64,000 nucleotides of DNA, from NCBI GenBank assembly GCA_023053685.1, contig JALIGW010000022.1, positions 507,501 to 571,500 of the forward strand. Direction: 5' to 3'. This stretch comes from Diadophis punctatus similis. Taxonomy: Eukaryota > Chordata > Lepidosauria > Squamata > Dipsadidae. This document shows, piece by piece, positions 61,701-64,000 of this stretch. The position numbers and the translations under genes were made by a program. How positions within the stretch are numbered: position 1 is the first letter of the stretch; the number at the start of each line of letters is the position of its first letter. The notes beneath the pieces were generated by a model. That model did not search any database. It saw only the letters and a list, made by a program, of their open reading frames with translations, and was not told the DNA's origin.

Positions 61701-63347
61701 TCTTCCCGCTGCAGGGAGGGCAGCCTGGCGAGTTCTCCTCCAAGCGCTCCCCGCCTTTCCGCCAAGGAAAAGAAGGCCGCTTACAAGGGTGGCTCCTGGG
61801 CACCTAAGAGGTCATCTGGTGGGGTAGGTTGAGTCTTGGGGCTGGCTGTCGGGAATCCTGCAGAAACGAAAAGAGACCAAGAGCTCGGGTTCCCCCCTCA
61901 AATGTGCCCCCAGAATCCTGCAGCAGCACCCCTGTCTGTAAAACCCAACTGTGAGGGTGCACGGACAACCCCCCGCCCGTGACTGTGCCATGGAGAAGAC
62001 CCTGTTCCGCCTTTGGCCTTTCTGTTCTCGGCCCTGGAAAATGCCCCCCACCCCCACCCTGGGGAAGCCTGCCAACCAGGATTCTGGGCATGATACGGGC
62101 ACATTGTGGCCCCTGCTGGAAAGCTGCAACTGGGCTCTTTCAGCTGGAGAGGCTGTGGCATCGTCTGGGCTCAGTGCCTGCTAAACGCTGGGCCTGCCAG
62201 GGCGAGCAAGCAGCCGGATGGCACCTCCAGCCTTGGCGGCGGTCTGAAGTTGAAGGTGAGCCGGCTGCCAGGCCCTCTCCATCCCGGCCCTGTGCGGCTG
62301 GGCTCCCCGTGCCCAGCCCTTGGCCGACACATGCAGAAAGCTGTGCCCAGAACACGGAGGGCAGTCACACCGGCTGATTGCATGGCACAAGGCGCTGCTA
62401 GCAAAGGCTTTGGGGGTTTGTCAGACTCGGAGGCTGGGTTCAGAATACCCCCAAAGCTGGATCAGTTGAAGAATCAACTGTGTTTCGTCTTCCCCTTGGA
62501 TCGTCTTCTGAGGGGGTTGTGGGAGGGACCCCTCCCTGAACCCCGACTTGGCCCATCCTGGTTTGGGAGGGAGGACCTGGGGGGGGCTCCCCATCCAGGA
62601 TTGGGGTTTTTTTTCACCCACTTTTTCTAAAGTGCAGTTTGGGAGAAGCAGAATTTGTGCCTCCAAAGCTCTGGGTTCAAAATTGACCCAGGTGAAATGT
62701 GCTGATGGGGGGTGGGAGGGGATCCCTTGCCGTCCCCAAAACAGCTCCTGTAGAGCCAAATGAAATCAGCGTCTGGGATGGAGGACGGGGGCCGTTCAGG
62801 AGGCCTCGGGGAACCCAGACAGGCCGGGCGCTTTTCTCTTCAGGAAGTGAGCAGGTGGGCCGGGGAGAATGCAAGCAAGCAGCAAAGGAGAGTTTGGGGG
62901 GGGGGCTCTGGGTGGTAAGTGTGGGGCGCAGGTTGGTGAAGTCCTTACCCAGAGAAATAGGGCTGCCAGCAGGCACGGCTTTTCCCCCTGGCCCTTAATT
63001 TGAGCACGGGGGGCCAGTTTCTGCTTTGGCACAGGGCCAGGCCCCTTCCCCTCTCCAGTAACCCTTCTTTTGCCCCATAGCACCAGCGCTGCCCGGTGGT
63101 GACGCTGGAGCCTGCCCCCCTGCCGGTGACGCCGCCGCTGTCCCCCCAGCCCTCCATCCTGGCCAGCAGCCGCTCCGAAAAGGGCTCATCATGGTCCAGC
63201 CGCTCGCTGGGCGCCCGGTGCCGCAACTCCATCGCCTCTTGTCCCGACGAGCAGCCCCACATCGGCAACTACCGACTGCTCAAGACCATTGGCAAGGGCA
63301 ACTTCGCTAAGGTCAAGCTGGCCCGGCACATCCTGACGGGCAGGGAG
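55273..63347 (+). CDS. MARK4: MARK4, MAP/microtubule affinity-regulating kinase 4 (first two coding exons; 3' part outside window)
   Basis: AMPK-related Ser/Thr kinase that phosphorylates tau and other microtubule-associated proteins. Exon 1, 55273-55323, encodes [17 protein letters not shown] (human starts MSSRTVLAPGNDRNSDT). Exon 2 ends at 63347 before GTGAGT and encodes [18 protein letters not shown], then [20 protein letters not shown] with the glycine-rich loop [10 protein letters not shown], and ARHILTGRE. The catalytic lysine and the rest of the kinase, UBA and KA1 domains lie beyond the window. Exon 2 has two in-frame acceptors, at 63081 (after CCCCATAG) and 63150 (after TCCCCCCAG). 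The second gives [12 protein letters not shown], aligning with the human junction; the first adds 23 residues rich in Pro. The 7.8-kb intron contains CR1, hairpin and MITE insertions. Confidence 0.95.
59545..59800 (+). mobile_element. CR1 3' fragment carrying a hairpin MITE
   Basis: CR1 phrases GGAAGGGACCTTGGAGGGCC, TAGTCCAACCCCCTGCTCAA, TTTTCTTGAAAACCTCCAGT and CAAGTTGTTCCACTGGTTAA. Interrupted at 59618-59696 by a hairpin element flanked by CCTATACC and CCTACACC. Confidence 0.8.
59618..59696. mobile_element. Hairpin MITE with 8-bp target-site duplication
   Basis: Flanked by CCTATACC (59610-59617) and CCTACACC (59697-59704), seven of eight bases equal. An 8-bp duplication is the hAT superfamily signature and identifies the hairpin family as hAT-derived. 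Confidence 0.7.
60071..60448 (-). mobile_element. 377-bp MITE, reversed copy
   Basis: Begins CAGGTAGTCTTTGACTTACA and ends GTCGTAAGTCAAGGACTCCTG before TA. It is the reverse orientation of the copies at 31807 and 50954 and has the same length within 1 bp. Confidence 0.75.
60670..61041 (-). mobile_element. 377-bp MITE, reversed copy
   Basis: A second reversed copy 220 bp downstream of the first, more diverged at its left end (CGGGTCATCCTGGAGTTACA), and TA-flanked on both sides. Confidence 0.7.
61437..61530. mobile_element. Hairpin MITE
   Basis: GCAGGGGTCCCCAAACTTGG continuing TTTAAGACTTGTGGACTTCA pairs with the sequence ending CCAAGTTTGAAGGCCTCTGC. Same family as 20463-20594. Confidence 0.75.
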
Positions 63348-64000
63348 GTGAGTCGGGCGGAGGCCTGGGGTCCAGGTGTGTGTGTGTCATGGATTGCCGT
63401 CCCTCCCAGTACAGCTGAAACTGGCCAGGGAAGAGGCAGAGCACAGGCTGGGGGTGGGGGGGGGGTGTCAGCTGCTCTTGAGTGCATTTACCCAGGGGAG
63501 GGGCTCCTTCCCATGGAGTCAGGGCCCCTGCTGGGGGCTTCCTCCTAGGCATCCCATTGGGGGTGCTCTGGGTGCCCCTGGGGTTGCTTCGAATGGCCGC
63601 TGGTTTCCCCTCCCAAAAGCTGAGCCTGGCCGAGACCCTCCGGAAGGCTCTGGGCACTCAAAGACAATCCCCAAGCCTGACCCCCCCCCCCTCAAAAAAT
63701 CATAAAATAAAGACAGTATCTGCAGTTATACAAGGAAGAGAAAGGGGCAAAGAGCCATCTGCAGAAGCAAACTTTCCACCACAGTCTGCCCCCCCCCCTC
63801 CTCCTGCACTCAGCGGAACAGCCAGGTTGAATCCGGAGGGGGGGAGAGGCGGGGGGGGCATTCTGGAACACAGGAGACAAGTGGGGAAAGGCTCCCCAGA
63901 GAGCCAGAGAAGGGCCCAGCCCCAGGGACAGCCAGGCCAGCTCCTGCCTTGTGTGGGGGGTGCCTATGGATTTCCCTCTTGAATTGAATGGAGTGGAATA

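Overview
The window is vertebrate nuclear DNA, most likely from a squamate reptile and probably a snake. The genes have typical vertebrate introns. The interspersed repeats are of squamate type: tRNA-derived SINEs, CR1 fragments, a 377-bp TA-flanked MITE and small hairpin elements. The sequence is GC-rich with very many poly-G/poly-C runs, CpG-island promoters and short introns, as on a reptile microchromosome. All gene names rest on protein motifs and exon structure recognised by eye; no database search was run.

Layout: (1) 68-8154, minus strand: exons 1-7 of a CYP2-family cytochrome P450 closest to CYP2G; exons 8-9 lie beyond the left edge, and intron 1 holds a nest of transposons. (2) 12275-13910, minus: a three-coding-exon relative of CIPC, the CLOCK-interacting pacemaker repressor, with a probable noncoding first exon ending at 18368. 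(3) 18300-19310: a CpG-island promoter shared head to head by the CIPC-like gene and ERCC1, with three CACGTG E-boxes. (4) 19241-23561, plus: complete ERCC1 (nine coding exons, 322 aa). (5) 23928-26197, minus: complete POLR1G (three exons, 617 aa), tail to tail with ERCC1. (6) 26300-30950: intergenic, repeats only. (7) 31345-45638, minus: EXOC3L2 (eleven coding exons, 868 aa). (8) 54400-63347, plus: the first two coding exons of MARK4, which continues past the right edge.

ERCC1, POLR1G, EXOC3L2 and MARK4 all lie together in human 19q13.32, but here POLR1G abuts EXOC3L2 directly, and the CYP2 gene (human 19q13.2) sits about 4 kb from the CIPC-like gene's 3' end. The EXOC3L2-MARK4 block is paralogous to the human 14q TNFAIP2/EXOC3L4-MARK3 block, and human CIPC is also on 14q. 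The CIPC-like gene is therefore best read as a second, whole-genome-duplication copy of CIPC with no counterpart next to human ERCC1. This gene, its E-box promoter shared with a DNA-repair gene, and a tandemly expanded SUMO-motif tail in POLR1G are the most notable observations.
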